A stretch of 64,000 nucleotides of DNA from Acinetobacter sp. NIPH 2100 (GTDB taxonomy: Bacteria; Pseudomonadota; Gammaproteobacteria; Pseudomonadales; Moraxellaceae). The position numbers and the translations under genes were made by a program. Where the stretch lies: the NCBI RefSeq assembly GCF_000369805.1, contig NZ_KB850224.1, positions 3,132,480-3,196,479 on the forward strand, given 5' to 3'. The notes under the pieces were generated by a model, which saw only the letters and a list, made by a program, of their open reading frames with translations, did no database searches and was not told where the DNA came from. Positions 1 to 10,843 of this stretch are shown here, one piece after another (position 1 is the stretch's first letter; each line of letters starts with the position of its first letter).

Positions 1-139
1 AACGTTGAGTCATGAGCACATCGTAATCTGGAATATCACGTGTGGTTGCCTCAAGTTCTTTAATCCCTGTTTTTTTTGCAAAGTTAATCCAAATTTCTGG
101 AACTAAAACCCCTTCAAGATCTAGGCATACAATTTCCAT
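1..139 (-). CDS. thrH: ThrH-type phosphoserine/homoserine phosphotransferase (N-terminal part, cut by window edge)
   Basis: The first 46 codons of a minus-strand gene are present; the rest lies left of the window. The translation begins MEIVCLDLEGVLVPEIW, the HAD-superfamily motif I (DxxG-type, here DLEGVL) at the very N-terminus, followed by FAKKTGIKELEATTRDIPDYD. This is the signature start of ThrH, which acts on phosphoserine and can transfer phosphate to homoserine. The match is to the Pseudomonas ThrH start as I remember it. The ATG is at 137-139. The gene is divergent from the reductase gene that follows. Confidence 0.85.
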   Translation of the reverse strand, partial: MEIVCLDLEGVLVPEIWINFAKKTGIKELEATTRDIPDYDVLMTQR

Positions 140-347
140 GCTTATCCGACTGTCCTATCTGTTAAAAATTGCGCTAGTTTAACATGGAGATGTGCTCAAC
201 AATTGCCCTTTTTTCATGCTCTAACCATAGATTTTTTGAATAAGAATTTCCTTGGAGAACATATCCGACTCAACATAATTGCATTACTATATGGCGTAGT
301 GTGTCGTGTATACGACGAAGACCGATGAGCATAAAAGGCAACGCGTT

Positions 348-968
348 ATGACTTTAAACTTGGATCAAATCAATACAGAATTTGGCAATGATGCTGAAAA
401 ATTAGTTGAATGGGCATTAAGCTTAAATGAAAAAGCTATTGTGACCACTAATTTTCGTCCATTTGAAGCTGTCATTTTACATATGTTGACCCGTGTCAAA
501 CCTGATATCCAAGTGGTATGGATGGACAATGGCTACAATACTGAAACGACTTATAAGTATGTCGATGAAATTACCAAATTACTCAATTTGAACCTTCTCA
601 CCTATTTACCAAAACGTTCACGTGCTCATCGAGAGGCACTGGAAGGTACTGTTCCTGCGCTTGATGATCCAAAACATGAAGCCTTTACTGCTGAAGTAAA
701 GCTAGAACCATTTGAACGTGCCTTACGTGAAACTGCACCAAAAGTTTGGTTTACCGCTTTACGTGCAACGGATACTGCTGTTCGTGCAGAAATGGATCCA
801 GTAAGTATTAATCCAGATGGTCTTATCAAAGTTGCCCCATTATTAAAATGGACTTCAAAAGACTTATGGGAATATATGCAAAAACATAACTTACCCGACA
901 ATGAAGATTATTTTGATCCGACCAAAGGTGAAGAACACCGCGAATGTGGTTTGCATCTAAATCACTAA
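348..968 (+). CDS. cysH: Phosphoadenosine phosphosulfate reductase family protein
   Basis: About 206 residues in the PAPS/APS reductase family (COG0175), which reduces activated sulfate to sulfite with thioredoxin in cysteine synthesis. The C-terminal ECGLH motif carries the catalytic cysteine. The Cys-Cys/CxxC set that binds an Fe-S cluster in APS reductases is absent, so it is of the PAPS type. The segment where the usual SxG-type nucleotide loop lies reads TTNFRPFEA here, a departure from E. coli CysH. The frame is open from a GTG at 306, but the ATG at 348 gives the natural N-terminus MTLNLDQ; neither has a strong ribosome site. A terminator follows. It stands alone, so its pathway role is inferred from family only. 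Confidence 0.75.
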   Translation: MTLNLDQINTEFGNDAEKLVEWALSLNEKAIVTTNFRPFEAVILHMLTRVKPDIQVVWMDNGYNTETTYKYVDEITKLLNLNLLTYLPKRSRAHREALEGTVPALDDPKHEAFTAEVKLEPFERALRETAPKVWFTALRATDTAVRAEMDPVSINPDGLIKVAPLLKWTSKDLWEYMQKHNLPDNEDYFDPTKGEEHRECGLHLNH

Positions 969-989
969 ATTCAAGACCTTTATTAAAAT

Positions 990-1021
990 AAAACCACTGA
1001 TTCGTCAGTGGTTTTACTTTT
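990..1021 (+). terminator. Rho-independent terminator after cysH
   Basis: An 11-bp perfect stem (AAAACCACTGA, TTCG loop, TCAGTGGTTTT) is followed by a T-rich tract. It lies 21 bases after the cysH stop. Confidence 0.85.
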
Positions 1022-1154
1022 TCTGACTCGCTTGTCTAAAGTCATATTTTAACCAGAACAAACAGTATATACTGCGCAGAACGGTTCCAATAATTCTAAT
1101 AAGAGCTCCATGAGAGTATCTTAGAAAAAATGCGATGAAGAGGCTAGGTCTGCT

Positions 1155-2540
1155 ATGCGCCCACTACACCCGATTGATTTTATCTTTCTCTCGCTAGAGA
1201 AAAGGCAACAACCTATGCATGTAGGTGGATTGTTTTTATTCGAGCTTCCAGAGAATGCTTCACCCACATTTGTGCACGATCTAGTCAATGAAATTCGCCA
1301 ATCTAAAAGTATTCCTGTTCCGCCATTTAACAATCAGTTGAATGGTTTGTTTTGGGGTGAAGATAGCGAGTTTGATATCGACCATCATTTCCGTCATATC
1401 GCTTTGCCTAATCCAGGACGTATTCGCGAATTACTTGTGTATATTTCGCAGCAGCATAGCTCATTAATCGATCGTGCTAAGCCGCTCTGGACCTGTGATG
1501 TGATTGAAGGCATTGAAGGCAATCGCTTTGCCATGTATTTCAAAATCCATCATGCCATGGTAGATGGCGTGGCGGGTATGCGTCTGATTGAAAAATCACT
1601 CTCTCATGATCCAAATGAAAAGCATGTTGTGCCACTTTGGTGTGTTGAAGGAAAACGAACCAAGCGTTTAAAAGCCCCTAAGCCACCGACAGTCAGCAAA
1701 ATTAAGAGTGTCATGGAAGGGATTAAATCTCAACTTGAAGTTGCACCAAAAGTGATGCAAGAGCTTTCTCAAACCATCTTTAAAGAGATTGGCAAAAATC
1801 CTGACTATGTCTCAACCTTCCAAGCCCCACCATCGATTCTTAATCAACGTGTAAGCTCTTCACGTCGTTTTGCAGCGCAATCTTTTGAGCTCGGCCGTTT
1901 CCGTCATATTGCCAAATCTTTGGGTGTAACGTTGAATGACGTTATCTTGGCGGTATGTTCTGGTGCATTGCGTGAATACTTAATCAGTCACAATAGCTTG
2001 CCAAAGAAACCGTTGATTGCGATGGTGCCGGCATCACTTCGTACAGATGATTCAGATGTCAGTAACCGCATCACCATGATTTTGGCAAATCTGGCAACTC
2101 ATATTGAAGATCCAATTGAACGTCTGGAAATCATTCGTCGCAGCGTGCAGAACTCGAAACAACGTTTTAGCCGTATGACTGCCAATGAAATTTTGAATTA
2201 TAGTGCGGTGGTGTATGGCCCAGCAGGTTTAAACATTGCATCAGGCATGTTACCTAAACGTCAGGCATTTAACCTTGTCATATCAAACGTACCAGGTCCG
2301 CGTGAACCGCTGTACTGGAATGGCGCCAAACTCGATGCGCTCTACCCTGCATCTATTGTGATGGATGGTCAGGCACTGAATATCACCATGACCAGTTATT
2401 TAGATAAACTGGAAGTGGGTCTGATTGCATGTCGTAATGCTTTGCCAAAAATGCAAAATCTACTGACACATTTAGAAGAAGAAATTCAACGTTTTGAACA
2501 AGCAATTCAAGGCTTGCCTCAACAAAAAGTTGCGAATTAA
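1155..2540 (+). CDS. atfA: Wax ester synthase / acyl-CoA:diacylglycerol acyltransferase (WS/DGAT)
   Basis: A 461-residue bifunctional acyltransferase that makes wax esters and triacylglycerol from acyl-CoA for storage lipid inclusions. The N-terminus MRPLHPIDFIFLSLEKRQQP and much of the length match my memory of A. baylyi AtfA (458 aa). The catalytic HHAMVDG motif is near residues 131-137 and the conserved PLW and NVPGP motifs are present. The ATG at 1155 has an AGG about 6 bases upstream. It sits alone between two terminators. Function is well supported by family; the balance of wax versus triacylglycerol product cannot be read from sequence. Confidence 0.95.
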   Translation: MRPLHPIDFIFLSLEKRQQPMHVGGLFLFELPENASPTFVHDLVNEIRQSKSIPVPPFNNQLNGLFWGEDSEFDIDHHFRHIALPNPGRIRELLVYISQQHSSLIDRAKPLWTCDVIEGIEGNRFAMYFKIHHAMVDGVAGMRLIEKSLSHDPNEKHVVPLWCVEGKRTKRLKAPKPPTVSKIKSVMEGIKSQLEVAPKVMQELSQTIFKEIGKNPDYVSTFQAPPSILNQRVSSSRRFAAQSFELGRFRHIAKSLGVTLNDVILAVCSGALREYLISHNSLPKKPLIAMVPASLRTDDSDVSNRITMILANLATHIEDPIERLEIIRRSVQNSKQRFSRMTANEILNYSAVVYGPAGLNIASGMLPKRQAFNLVISNVPGPREPLYWNGAKLDALYPASIVMDGQALNITMTSYLDKLEVGLIACRNALPKMQNLLTHLEEEIQRFEQAIQGLPQQKVAN

Positions 2541-2555
2541 GTATAGAGAAAAATT

Positions 2556-2585
2556 AAGGGGCTTCGAATAGCCCCTTATTTTTTA
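2556..2585 (+). terminator. Bidirectional terminator between atfA and a small minus-strand gene
   Basis: The stem AAGGGGCT/AGCCCCTT is followed by ATTTTTTAATT. It overlaps the last codons of the convergent small gene. Confidence 0.75.
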
Positions 2586-2749
2586 ATTGTGCGGCAACGC
2601 TGTAATAGCTGATGGCAGGCTGAACGAATCATTGCCGTAGTAATTGGAACTTCTTTACCTTGGCTATCTACCATATAACATGTGTTTACAGGGTTACTGT
2701 CTAATACATGCTTAAAACCGTGATTCACTAATCTTTCACTCACATTCAT
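2576..2749 (-). CDS. Small hypothetical protein (possibly PA1571-like)
   Basis: A 57-residue basic protein starting MNVSERLVNHGF. The frame extends five codons further up to an ATG at 2764, but the ATG at 2749 has TGAGG at a good distance, so I choose it. The middle reads VDSQGKEVPITTAMIRSAC, which resembles the small PA1571-type family (weak recollection). It has no membrane segment or signal peptide. Two cysteines near the C-terminus (SACHQLLQRC) are the only notable residues. Function is unknown. It converges on atfA and shares its terminator. Confidence 0.6.
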   Translation of the reverse strand: MNVSERLVNHGFKHVLDSNPVNTCYMVDSQGKEVPITTAMIRSACHQLLQRCRTIKK

Positions 2750-2847
2750 AATTAGATACCTCATATTATTTGCTAAGGCACCGAAAAGTACCTATGGCTC
2801 ATTTTATGGTTCTAGTATTTAAAATTCGTGATAGAAAGTAAAATTTC

Positions 2848-2884
2848 AGTTGTAACAAGGATTAAGCGAAATCTTGTTACAACT
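2848..2884 (-). terminator. Stem-loop terminator after rng
   Basis: Perfect 12-bp inverted repeat AGTTGTAACAAG (2848-2859) and CTTGTTACAACT (2873-2884), directly after the rng stop codon. On the minus strand it is followed by a moderately T-rich stretch. Confidence 0.65.
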
Positions 2885-4339
2885 TTAGGTCAAAATGATA
2901 TCGTATTGCTCTTGCGTATATAGATTTTCCACTTGGAATTTGATCACCCGATTCACAAAATGTTCTAAATCCGCGACAGCTGGGGCTTCTGCTGTTAATA
3001 GCCGATCTATCACGGCTGGATGAGCAACGACAGTAAAGCCACCCTTGGAATCAAATGCACGCGCATAACGCATGACCTCTCGAAATATCTCGTAACATAC
3101 TGTCTCTGCTGTCTTCACATAGCCCCGCCCTTGGCAGGTTGGACATGACTCACACAACAAATGTTCCAGCGATTCACGGGTGCGTTTACGGGTCATTTCA
3201 ACCAAACCCAGTTCCGAAACTTGGGTAATTTTAGTCTTGGCGTGATCACGTTCCAGCATTCGTTCAAACTGTCGCATCACTTCTTCACGATGCTCAGCTT
3301 CTTGCATGTCGATAAAATCAATAATCAAAATACCACCCAAATTACGCAGACGCAGTTGTCGTGCGATCACTTGAGTTGCTTCCATATTGGTTTTAAATAC
3401 GGTGTCTTCTAAACTACGTCCACCAACATATGAACCTGTGTTGACATCAATCGTGGTCATGGCTTCGGTCTGATCAATCATCAGATAGCCACCAGACTTG
3501 AGAGCGACACGGGTTTGCAACGCTTTTTGAATATCTTCTTCGACGTTATACAAATCGAAAAGTGGCTTTTCACCAGGATAGTGGATTAGGCGATTTTGAA
3601 TGGTTGGAACAAACTCATCTACAAACTCACTAAGCTTGCCATGAATCTCACGTGAATCCACATAGATTTTAGCAGTTTCATCACTGGCTAAATCTCTGAT
3701 GATGCGTTGTGGTAAAGGGAGTTCTTCAAAAATCAGTTCAGCCGTTGCCGCTTCTTTTTGCTTACGCTGAATAAACTCCCACAGTTTACTCAGATAACAC
3801 ATATCCTGTGCAATCGCAGCTTCATCCACGCCTTCTGCCGCAGTACGAACAATCACACTTCCCGGCAAATTATGTTCTGCCTGAATATGTTCAATAATGC
3901 CACGTAAACGGTCACGCTCTTCTTCTGACTCAATGCGCTGAGACACGCCAATGTGATTGCCATAAGGCATGAGAACGAGATAGCGCGATGGGATGGAAAG
4001 ATCGGTACTTAGACGAGCACCTTTGGTACCCAGCATATCTTTCATGACTTGGACAGTGAGCATCTGCCCTGGATGTAAAAGTTCAAAAACGTTTGGCGTT
4101 GGTTGCGAACGAGACCACACCATATCGTTGATATGTAGAAAAGCAGTTCGAGATAAACCAATATCAACAAAGGCAGCCTGCATACCAGGGAGTACGCGTA
4201 CCACTTTACCCTTGTAAATATTACCCACTAAGCCACGCTTTACAGTGCGTTCAACGAATAATTCATTGACTGTTCCATTTTCAATCAATGCCACACGACA
4301 TTCCATCGGCGTGACGTTAATCAGCAACTCTTCTGCCAT
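2885..4339 (-). CDS. rng: Ribonuclease G
   Basis: A 484-residue endoribonuclease of the RNase E/G family, close to E. coli RNase G (489 aa), which matures 16S rRNA 5' ends and degrades some mRNAs. The N-terminal S1 domain contains GNIYKGKVVRVLPGMQAAFVDIG (residues about 39-61). The catalytic Mg-binding aspartates sit in TIDVNTG and IIDFIDMQ. The Zn-link CPTCQGRG is near residues 396-405. It lacks the long C-terminal scaffold of RNase E. It is last in the mreBCD-maf-rng run, the same order as in many gammaproteobacteria. A perfect stem-loop follows its stop. Confidence 0.95.
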   Translation of the reverse strand: MAEELLINVTPMECRVALIENGTVNELFVERTVKRGLVGNIYKGKVVRVLPGMQAAFVDIGLSRTAFLHINDMVWSRSQPTPNVFELLHPGQMLTVQVMKDMLGTKGARLSTDLSIPSRYLVLMPYGNHIGVSQRIESEEERDRLRGIIEHIQAEHNLPGSVIVRTAAEGVDEAAIAQDMCYLSKLWEFIQRKQKEAATAELIFEELPLPQRIIRDLASDETAKIYVDSREIHGKLSEFVDEFVPTIQNRLIHYPGEKPLFDLYNVEEDIQKALQTRVALKSGGYLMIDQTEAMTTIDVNTGSYVGGRSLEDTVFKTNMEATQVIARQLRLRNLGGILIIDFIDMQEAEHREEVMRQFERMLERDHAKTKITQVSELGLVEMTRKRTRESLEHLLCESCPTCQGRGYVKTAETVCYEIFREVMRYARAFDSKGGFTVVAHPAVIDRLLTAEAPAVADLEHFVNRVIKFQVENLYTQEQYDIILT

Positions 4340-4401
4340 AACAAACTCAAAATTTTATAAAAATTCTTATATCCGAAAGTGTCAGCTCAGGCATCTAACG
4401 C

Positions 4402-4962
4402 CTATGCTTTAACGCTTTCTAATAACTGTGCAATCTCATATAAAGGCAAGCCAACAACATTGCTATAACTGCCTCGAATCTGCGGAATATATTTCGCCGC
4501 AATTCCCTGTATGGCATATGCACCAGCTTTGCCTAAAGGCTCACCCGTCGCCCAATATTGTTCCATTTCTGCATGACTGAGTTGTTGCATCTCAACTTGA
4601 GTTTTTACAACATGACTCAATATGCGAGCAGAGCTTGCCACACAAATTCCAGAGTAGACCTCATGCCATTGTCCGGAAAGTGTTGACCAGATTTCAAAGG
4701 CATGCTGTTTTGATTCTGGCTTACCAATAATCTGCCCTGCAAAACTTAAACTGGTATCTGCCGCAATCACAATAGCGTCAGGATACTGATTTAAAACTGT
4801 CTGCGCCTTCGCTCGTGCTAGACGTTCCACATATTGTTCAACCGCTTCCCCATCTCGCACAGCCTCATCGATATCAGGACTATAAATTTCAAAGTCCAGA
4901 CCCAGTTGCTGTAATAGCTCCTGCCGACGAGGCGAGCTCGATGCGAGAATTATATGCGCCAT
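4402..4962 (-). CDS. maf: Maf-family nucleoside triphosphate pyrophosphatase
   Basis: A 186-residue Maf/YhdE-type pyrophosphatase, expected to hydrolyse dTTP/UTP or modified nucleotides as a house-cleaning enzyme. It begins with ILASSSPRRQELLQQLG, the Maf phosphate-binding motif, and contains VIAADTSLSF and IIGKPES. The canonical acidic residues are in place. The start overlaps the end of mreD by 13 bases, showing translational coupling in the mre operon. Length is normal. The exact substrate class (YhdE versus YceF type) is inferred from the neighbourhood with mreD and rng. Confidence 0.92.
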   Translation of the reverse strand: MAHIILASSSPRRQELLQQLGLDFEIYSPDIDEAVRDGEAVEQYVERLARAKAQTVLNQYPDAIVIAADTSLSFAGQIIGKPESKQHAFEIWSTLSGQWHEVYSGICVASSARILSHVVKTQVEMQQLSHAEMEQYWATGEPLGKAGAYAIQGIAAKYIPQIRGSYSNVVGLPLYEIAQLLESVKA

Positions 4963-5441
4963 TTATGTAAGCAATAATAAACCAGTGGCCATATCAATAC
5001 ACTTGTCACAACTGGTTGCCAATGGCGTGCAATCGAAAAATGTGTGCCTGAAATGGTCTGGCTAATCCAGAGGAACGTAATGTGTGTCACAACCGCGATA
5101 ACGGCTATCACCCACGAATTTCCAAAAGTCAGAATACGGCGTTCACGAATTAAGTAACGTATCCCGAAACTGATCACAACGAAACTGAGTGCATTTAAGC
5201 CAAAGGGTGCATCCAACAGCAAATCGGCAAAAAGCCCCATACCGAAAGCAAACCAGACACCACACCATACAGGCTGATATAAAATCCAGAACAGCATAAT
5301 CATCAGCATGATTGATGGTCGCCAGCCTGAGGCCTCATAGGCCATAGGATAAACCATCAATACAGAGCCGATCACGATGGAGAGGATAATCATCCAAAGT
5401 GGATCTTTGCGTTTCTCGTAATTAAGCTTAGCGATCGGCAT
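4950..5441 (-). CDS. mreD: Rod shape-determining protein MreD
   Basis: A 163-residue integral inner-membrane protein with about five hydrophobic segments, part of the elongasome that guides lateral wall synthesis. MreD is poorly conserved. The call rests on size, hydrophobicity, the pattern FGMGLFADLLLDAPFGLNAL (FxxGLxxDxLxxxPxG is the conserved MreD core) and position directly after mreC, overlapping it by 14 bases, and before maf, overlapping that by 13. Confidence 0.93.
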   Translation of the reverse strand: MPIAKLNYEKRKDPLWMIILSIVIGSVLMVYPMAYEASGWRPSIMLMIMLFWILYQPVWCGVWFAFGMGLFADLLLDAPFGLNALSFVVISFGIRYLIRERRILTFGNSWVIAVIAVVTHITFLWISQTISGTHFSIARHWQPVVTSVLIWPLVYYCLHKWRI

Positions 5442-6285
5442 AAGGTTGCTCCTGCGCTAAGGATTCAGAGAAGAGCACCACAACATGATGACCACTGGCA
5501 AGTTGAGCAGCAGGTGTGACATCAATTTCAGCAAATTCACCTGAAGTATGACGACTGACTTTAGACACTGTCCCCACTAAATAACCCGCAGGAAAATGTT
5601 CACCCAAGCCTGAACTAAAGACTTTATCCCCAACCTGAATATTGGCACTGGTCGGCACATATTCCATTTTGAGCTGACCTAAATCACCTGTGCCCGAAAT
5701 AATCGCACGCATGCCAGTACGTTCTAAACGCACAGACAATGAATGCTCTTTGTCAGACAGCAACATGATACGGGCACTATGTGGGTACACATTAATAATC
5801 TGCCCCATAATCCCTTTGTCATCGAGCACAGTTTGCCCTGTACTTAAATGATCAACTGAACCACGGTTAATTATAATAATATGACGCAATGGATCAGCAT
5901 CAGTGCCGATCACCTCCGCAATCTGCATACGACCATCAATAATCAATGGCGTATCCAAAAGCCCTCTCAAACGGTTATTTTCCGCAGAAAGTTCTGAAAG
6001 TTTTTGTAGACGGACTTGTGCTTGTAGCAGCTCAGCTTGCATTGCCGTGTTTTCACGTCGCAATTGCGCTTCAGATTTGGTTTGTTGGTTAAGCCATTCT
6101 CGCGACAGTACAGGATAGCTTGCCAGCGCATAAATTGGATTATACGCGGCGTACAAGACATCCCTTGCAGGTTGAATCACATAAGGCATGCGCCAATCAA
6201 AGAAAAGCACCACCAAGCATGTAATCACCGCAATGACAAATGAGCGAAAAGATGGCGGTTGTCTTGAAAAAAGATTCGGTTGCAC
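5428..6285 (-). CDS. mreC: Cell shape-determining protein MreC
   Basis: A 285-residue bitopic inner-membrane protein that links cytoplasmic MreB to periplasmic wall synthases. A single N-terminal membrane anchor lies near residues 14-31, then a coiled coil about 64-110 (QQTKSEAQLRRENTAMQAEL), then a beta-rich periplasmic domain with the family motifs IIINRGSVDHLSTGQ and GDKVFSSGLGEHFPAG. It starts 17 bases after mreB ends and overlaps mreD by 14 bases. Confidence 0.95.
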   Translation of the reverse strand: MQPNLFSRQPPSFRSFVIAVITCLVVLFFDWRMPYVIQPARDVLYAAYNPIYALASYPVLSREWLNQQTKSEAQLRRENTAMQAELLQAQVRLQKLSELSAENNRLRGLLDTPLIIDGRMQIAEVIGTDADPLRHIIIINRGSVDHLSTGQTVLDDKGIMGQIINVYPHSARIMLLSDKEHSLSVRLERTGMRAIISGTGDLGQLKMEYVPTSANIQVGDKVFSSGLGEHFPAGYLVGTVSKVSRHTSGEFAEIDVTPAAQLASGHHVVVLFSESLAQEQPYADR

Positions 6286-6302
6286 CGCCTAGTCCTTATG
6301 AT

Positions 6303-7388
<1,086 letters not shown>

Positions 7389-7476
7389 TTAACTAAATGT
7401 GATGATTTGAACAAGTCAATCGCTTATTATAACGCACGATATTTTGAAATTTTTTAATACTGAATTAGGTAAAGTT

Positions 7477-7794
7477 ATGTCTACATCATCAGATGCTCAG
7501 CAGACAACAGACTTAAATGCGCAAACGGTATCGCAAATTGCACACCTTGCCCGTTTATCTCTCAATGACACGCAATCTGCTGAATATGCTCAAAGTTTAA
7601 ATAAAATCCTTGGCATGATGGAAAGCTTGAAAGGCATTAATACCGATGATGTTGAGCCTTTAAAGAGCCCATTTGACAACCCTCAACCGTTACGCGCTGA
7701 CGTTGTGACTGAAAGCAACCATCGTGATGAATATCAAGCGGTCGCGCCTGCTACAGAAGCAGGTTTGTACCTCGTACCTCGCGTAATTGAATAA
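7477..7794 (+). CDS. gatC: Asp/Glu-tRNA amidotransferase subunit C
   Basis: A 105-residue GatC, the small subunit that holds GatA and GatB together in the amidotransferase converting misacylated Asp-tRNA(Asn) and/or Glu-tRNA(Gln). Typical features are [12 protein letters not shown] at the start and RADVVTES and LVPRVIE at the end. The frame is open from a TTG at 7444, but the ATG at 7477 is preceded by TTAGGT and gives the standard N-terminus. It is first of three genes, gatC-gatA-gatB. Confidence 0.95.
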   Translation: MSTSSDAQQTTDLNAQTVSQIAHLARLSLNDTQSAEYAQSLNKILGMMESLKGINTDDVEPLKSPFDNPQPLRADVVTESNHRDEYQAVAPATEAGLYLVPRVIE

Positions 7795-7847
7795 GATTTA
7801 TTCAATTAGTCAATATTTTATATTTAGAATGTAAAGAAATTTTTCAT

Positions 7848-9326
7848 ATGACAGATTTACATCGCTTATCAATCCGTGAACTCTCTGAAGGCTTAAAAAC
7901 GGCCCAATTTTCATCACGCGAATTGACTGAACATTATTTAAAGCGTATTGCCCACATTGACCCAAAAGTAAAAAGTTATGTAACAGTGACTGCAGAACAG
8001 GCCCTTGCTGAAGCAAATGCTGCCGATGCTGCACTGAAAGCAGGTCATGCACATGCGTTGGCGGGTATTCCACTTGCCCACAAGGATATTTTTTGTACCC
8101 AAGGCATTAAAACCACTGCTGGTTCAAAAATGCTGGATAACTTCATTTCTCCTTACGATGCAACCGTCGTTGCAAAAGCGAAAGCTGCGGGTCTCGTGAC
8201 TTTAGGTAAGGTGAACATGGATGAATTCGCCATGGGTTCAACCTCTGAAAACTCGTATGTCGGTGCAACGTCTAACCCTTGGGCACTAGATCATGTTCCG
8301 GGTGGTTCATCTGGTGGTTCTGCAGCGGCTGTGGCGGCTGATCTTGCGCCAATCGCAACAGGCACGGATACAGGTGGCTCAATTCGTCAACCTGCTTCAT
8401 TCTGTGGCTTAACAGGCTTAAAACCGACTTATGGTCGTGTGTCTCGCTTCGGTATGATTGCGTATGCATCATCACTGGATCAAGGCGGCCCAATGGCGCG
8501 CTCGGCGGAAGACTGCGCGTACTTGATGAATGTCATTGCAGGCCATGATGCCAAAGACTCTACTTCGATCAACAAAGAAGTCGATGACTACGTTGCAAAC
8601 CTAAACGGCACAGCAGTGAAAGGCTTACGCATTGGTATTCCAAAACAGTACTTCAATGTCGCTGGTTTAGATGCAGATGTGAAAGCACGCGTTGAAGAGT
8701 CATTGAAAAAGCTTGAAGACATGGGTGCAACCTTGGTTGAGATTGATCTCAACATGACTGAAGCCTATGTACCAACTTACTACTTGATCGCACCTGCGGA
8801 AGCATCTTCGAACCTGTCACGTTTTGATGGCGTTCGTTATGGCTACCGTTGTGAAAATCCAGTGGACCTGATGGACTTATACAAACGTTCACGTTCAGAA
8901 GGTTTTGGTGCAGAAGTACAACGTCGTATCTTGATCGGGACCTATGCCCTTTCTGCTGGTTATTACGATGCTTACTACGTCAAAGCACAAAAAGTACGTC
9001 GTTTGATCCAACAAGATTTCTTGAAAGCATTTGAAAATGTTGACGTGATTGCTGCACCATCTGCGCCAACCACTGCCTACAAAATCGGTGCAAACCTCAG
9101 CCCGACTGAAATGTATTTAGGCGATATCTATACGCTTGCTGTGAACTTGGCAGGTCTACCCGCCATCAACGCACCTGTTGGTTTTGATAAAGACAGCCTG
9201 CCTGTAGGCTTACAGTTGATTGGTAACTACTGGTCAGAATCACAATTGCTTTCAATTGTGCATCAATATCAACAAAATACAGACTGGCATACCAAACGTG
9301 CGGCAATTGCTGAGGAGAATGCATAA
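7848..9326 (+). CDS. gatA: Asp/Glu-tRNA amidotransferase subunit A
   Basis: A 492-residue amidase-signature protein, the glutaminase subunit that releases ammonia from glutamine for GatB. The Ser-cisSer-Lys triad is evident: Lys79 in LAHKDIF, the glycine/serine-rich [11 protein letters not shown] near residues 150-160, and the nucleophile serine in [11 protein letters not shown] near residue 177. The stop codon TAA shares one base with the gatB ATG, so translation is coupled. Confidence 0.97.
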   Translation: MTDLHRLSIRELSEGLKTAQFSSRELTEHYLKRIAHIDPKVKSYVTVTAEQALAEANAADAALKAGHAHALAGIPLAHKDIFCTQGIKTTAGSKMLDNFISPYDATVVAKAKAAGLVTLGKVNMDEFAMGSTSENSYVGATSNPWALDHVPGGSSGGSAAAVAADLAPIATGTDTGGSIRQPASFCGLTGLKPTYGRVSRFGMIAYASSLDQGGPMARSAEDCAYLMNVIAGHDAKDSTSINKEVDDYVANLNGTAVKGLRIGIPKQYFNVAGLDADVKARVEESLKKLEDMGATLVEIDLNMTEAYVPTYYLIAPAEASSNLSRFDGVRYGYRCENPVDLMDLYKRSRSEGFGAEVQRRILIGTYALSAGYYDAYYVKAQKVRRLIQQDFLKAFENVDVIAAPSAPTTAYKIGANLSPTEMYLGDIYTLAVNLAGLPAINAPVGFDKDSLPVGLQLIGNYWSESQLLSIVHQYQQNTDWHTKRAAIAEENA

Positions 9327-10795
9327 TGACTGAAGCTCAAAAGTTAAAGTTAATTGACGGTTGGGAAGTCGTTATCGGGATCGAGATCCACACACAGCTG
9401 GCGACCAAGTCTAAAATCTTCTCTGGTTCATCGACTGAATTTGGTCAAGACCCAAATACGCAAGCCAGCCTTGTTGACTTGGCCATGCCGGGTGTATTGC
9501 CTGTATTGAATGCGGAAGTGGTTGATCTTGCGATTCGCTTCGGTTTGGGTATCGATGCTTATATCGACCAAGCGTCTGTATTCGCGCGTAAAAACTATTT
9601 CTATCCAGATTCTCCAAAAGGCTACCAGATCAGCCAGATGGACAATCCTATTGTGGGCTTGGGTCATATCGACATCCAGCTTGAAGACGGCACTGTGAAG
9701 CGTATTGGCGTAACCCGTGCCCATCTTGAAGAAGATGCAGGTAAATCGATTCATGACCAGTTCGAAGGTATGTCGGGTATCGACTTAAACCGTGCGGGTA
9801 CACCATTGCTTGAAATCGTATCTGAGCCAGATATGCGTTCAGTTGAAGAAGCGGTTGCCTATATCAAATCGATTCACACTTTAGTACGCTGGTTAGGTAT
9901 TTCTGACGGTAACATGGCAGAAGGTTCATTCCGTGCTGACTGTAACGTGTCACTCCGTCGTCCGGGTCAACCCTTCGGTACGCGTTGCGAGTTGAAAAAC
10001 CTCAACTCATTCCGTTTCATTGAACAAGCGATCAATGTTGAAATCGAACGCCAAATGGAAATTTTGGAATACGGCGGCACGATCGATCAGGAAACCCGTT
10101 TGTTTGATCCAAACAAGATGGAAACCCGTTCAATGCGTTCGAAAGAAGAAGCGAACGACTATCGCTACTTCCCAGATCCAGACTTGTTACCCGTGATCAT
10201 TGCTGACGAGCAGATCGAAGCGGCACGCGCTGCCCTTCCAGAATTGCCTAAAGCGCGTCGTGCGCGTTTTATCGCTGACTTCGCTGTGACTGAGTACGAT
10301 GCACATGTATTGACGCTGTCACGCGAAATGGCGGACTTCTACGAAGCGGTTGTGGCTGCTGCGGGCGGTGCGAAGCAAGGTAAAGTGTCTGCAAACTGGG
10401 TGATGGGTGAATTTTCAGGTGCTTTAAACAAAGCAGGCCTAGAATTGGCGGACTCTCCTGTTTCAGCTGCGCAATTAGGTGGCATGATTGCACGTATTGT
10501 CGACAATACCATTAACGGCAAAATTGCGAAGCAAGTGTTTGGATTTATGTGGGAAGCAGAAGGAAAATCTGCGGATGACATTATTGCTGAGAAAGGCTTG
10601 AAGCAAGAAACCGATACAGGTGCGATTGAAGCGATCATCAAAGACGTGCTTGCAGCCAATGAAAAAATGGTCGAAGAGTACAAGTCTGGTAAAGAAAAAG
10701 CCTTTAACGGCCTAGTTGGTCAAGTCATGAAAGCTGCAAAAGGTAAAGCCAACCCAGCTCAAGTGAATGAATTAATGAAAAAATTGATTGGTTAA
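9326..10795 (+). CDS. gatB: Asp/Glu-tRNA amidotransferase subunit B
   Basis: A 489-residue GatB, which phosphorylates the misacylated tRNA-bound Asp or Glu and amidates it with ammonia from GatA. The family start [12 protein letters not shown] and motifs [29 protein letters not shown] and FRADCNVS are all present. The C-terminal YqeY-like tail ends [20 protein letters not shown], which helps bind tRNA. It overlaps gatA by one base and is followed by a terminator. Confidence 0.97.
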   Translation: MTEAQKLKLIDGWEVVIGIEIHTQLATKSKIFSGSSTEFGQDPNTQASLVDLAMPGVLPVLNAEVVDLAIRFGLGIDAYIDQASVFARKNYFYPDSPKGYQISQMDNPIVGLGHIDIQLEDGTVKRIGVTRAHLEEDAGKSIHDQFEGMSGIDLNRAGTPLLEIVSEPDMRSVEEAVAYIKSIHTLVRWLGISDGNMAEGSFRADCNVSLRRPGQPFGTRCELKNLNSFRFIEQAINVEIERQMEILEYGGTIDQETRLFDPNKMETRSMRSKEEANDYRYFPDPDLLPVIIADEQIEAARAALPELPKARRARFIADFAVTEYDAHVLTLSREMADFYEAVVAAAGGAKQGKVSANWVMGEFSGALNKAGLELADSPVSAAQLGGMIARIVDNTINGKIAKQVFGFMWEAEGKSADDIIAEKGLKQETDTGAIEAIIKDVLAANEKMVEEYKSGKEKAFNGLVGQVMKAAKGKANPAQVNELMKKLIG

Positions 10796-10816
10796 TACCA
10801 TTTGATTTCAAATTAG

Positions 10817-10843
10817 AACCTGCTTTAGAGCGGGTTTTTTTAT
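10817..10843 (+). terminator. Terminator after gatB, shared with the convergent tetR gene
   Basis: Stem AACCTGCT/AGCGGGTT (one G-U pair) with a TTAG loop, followed by seven T residues. It overlaps the stop codon of the convergent TetR gene. Confidence 0.8.
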
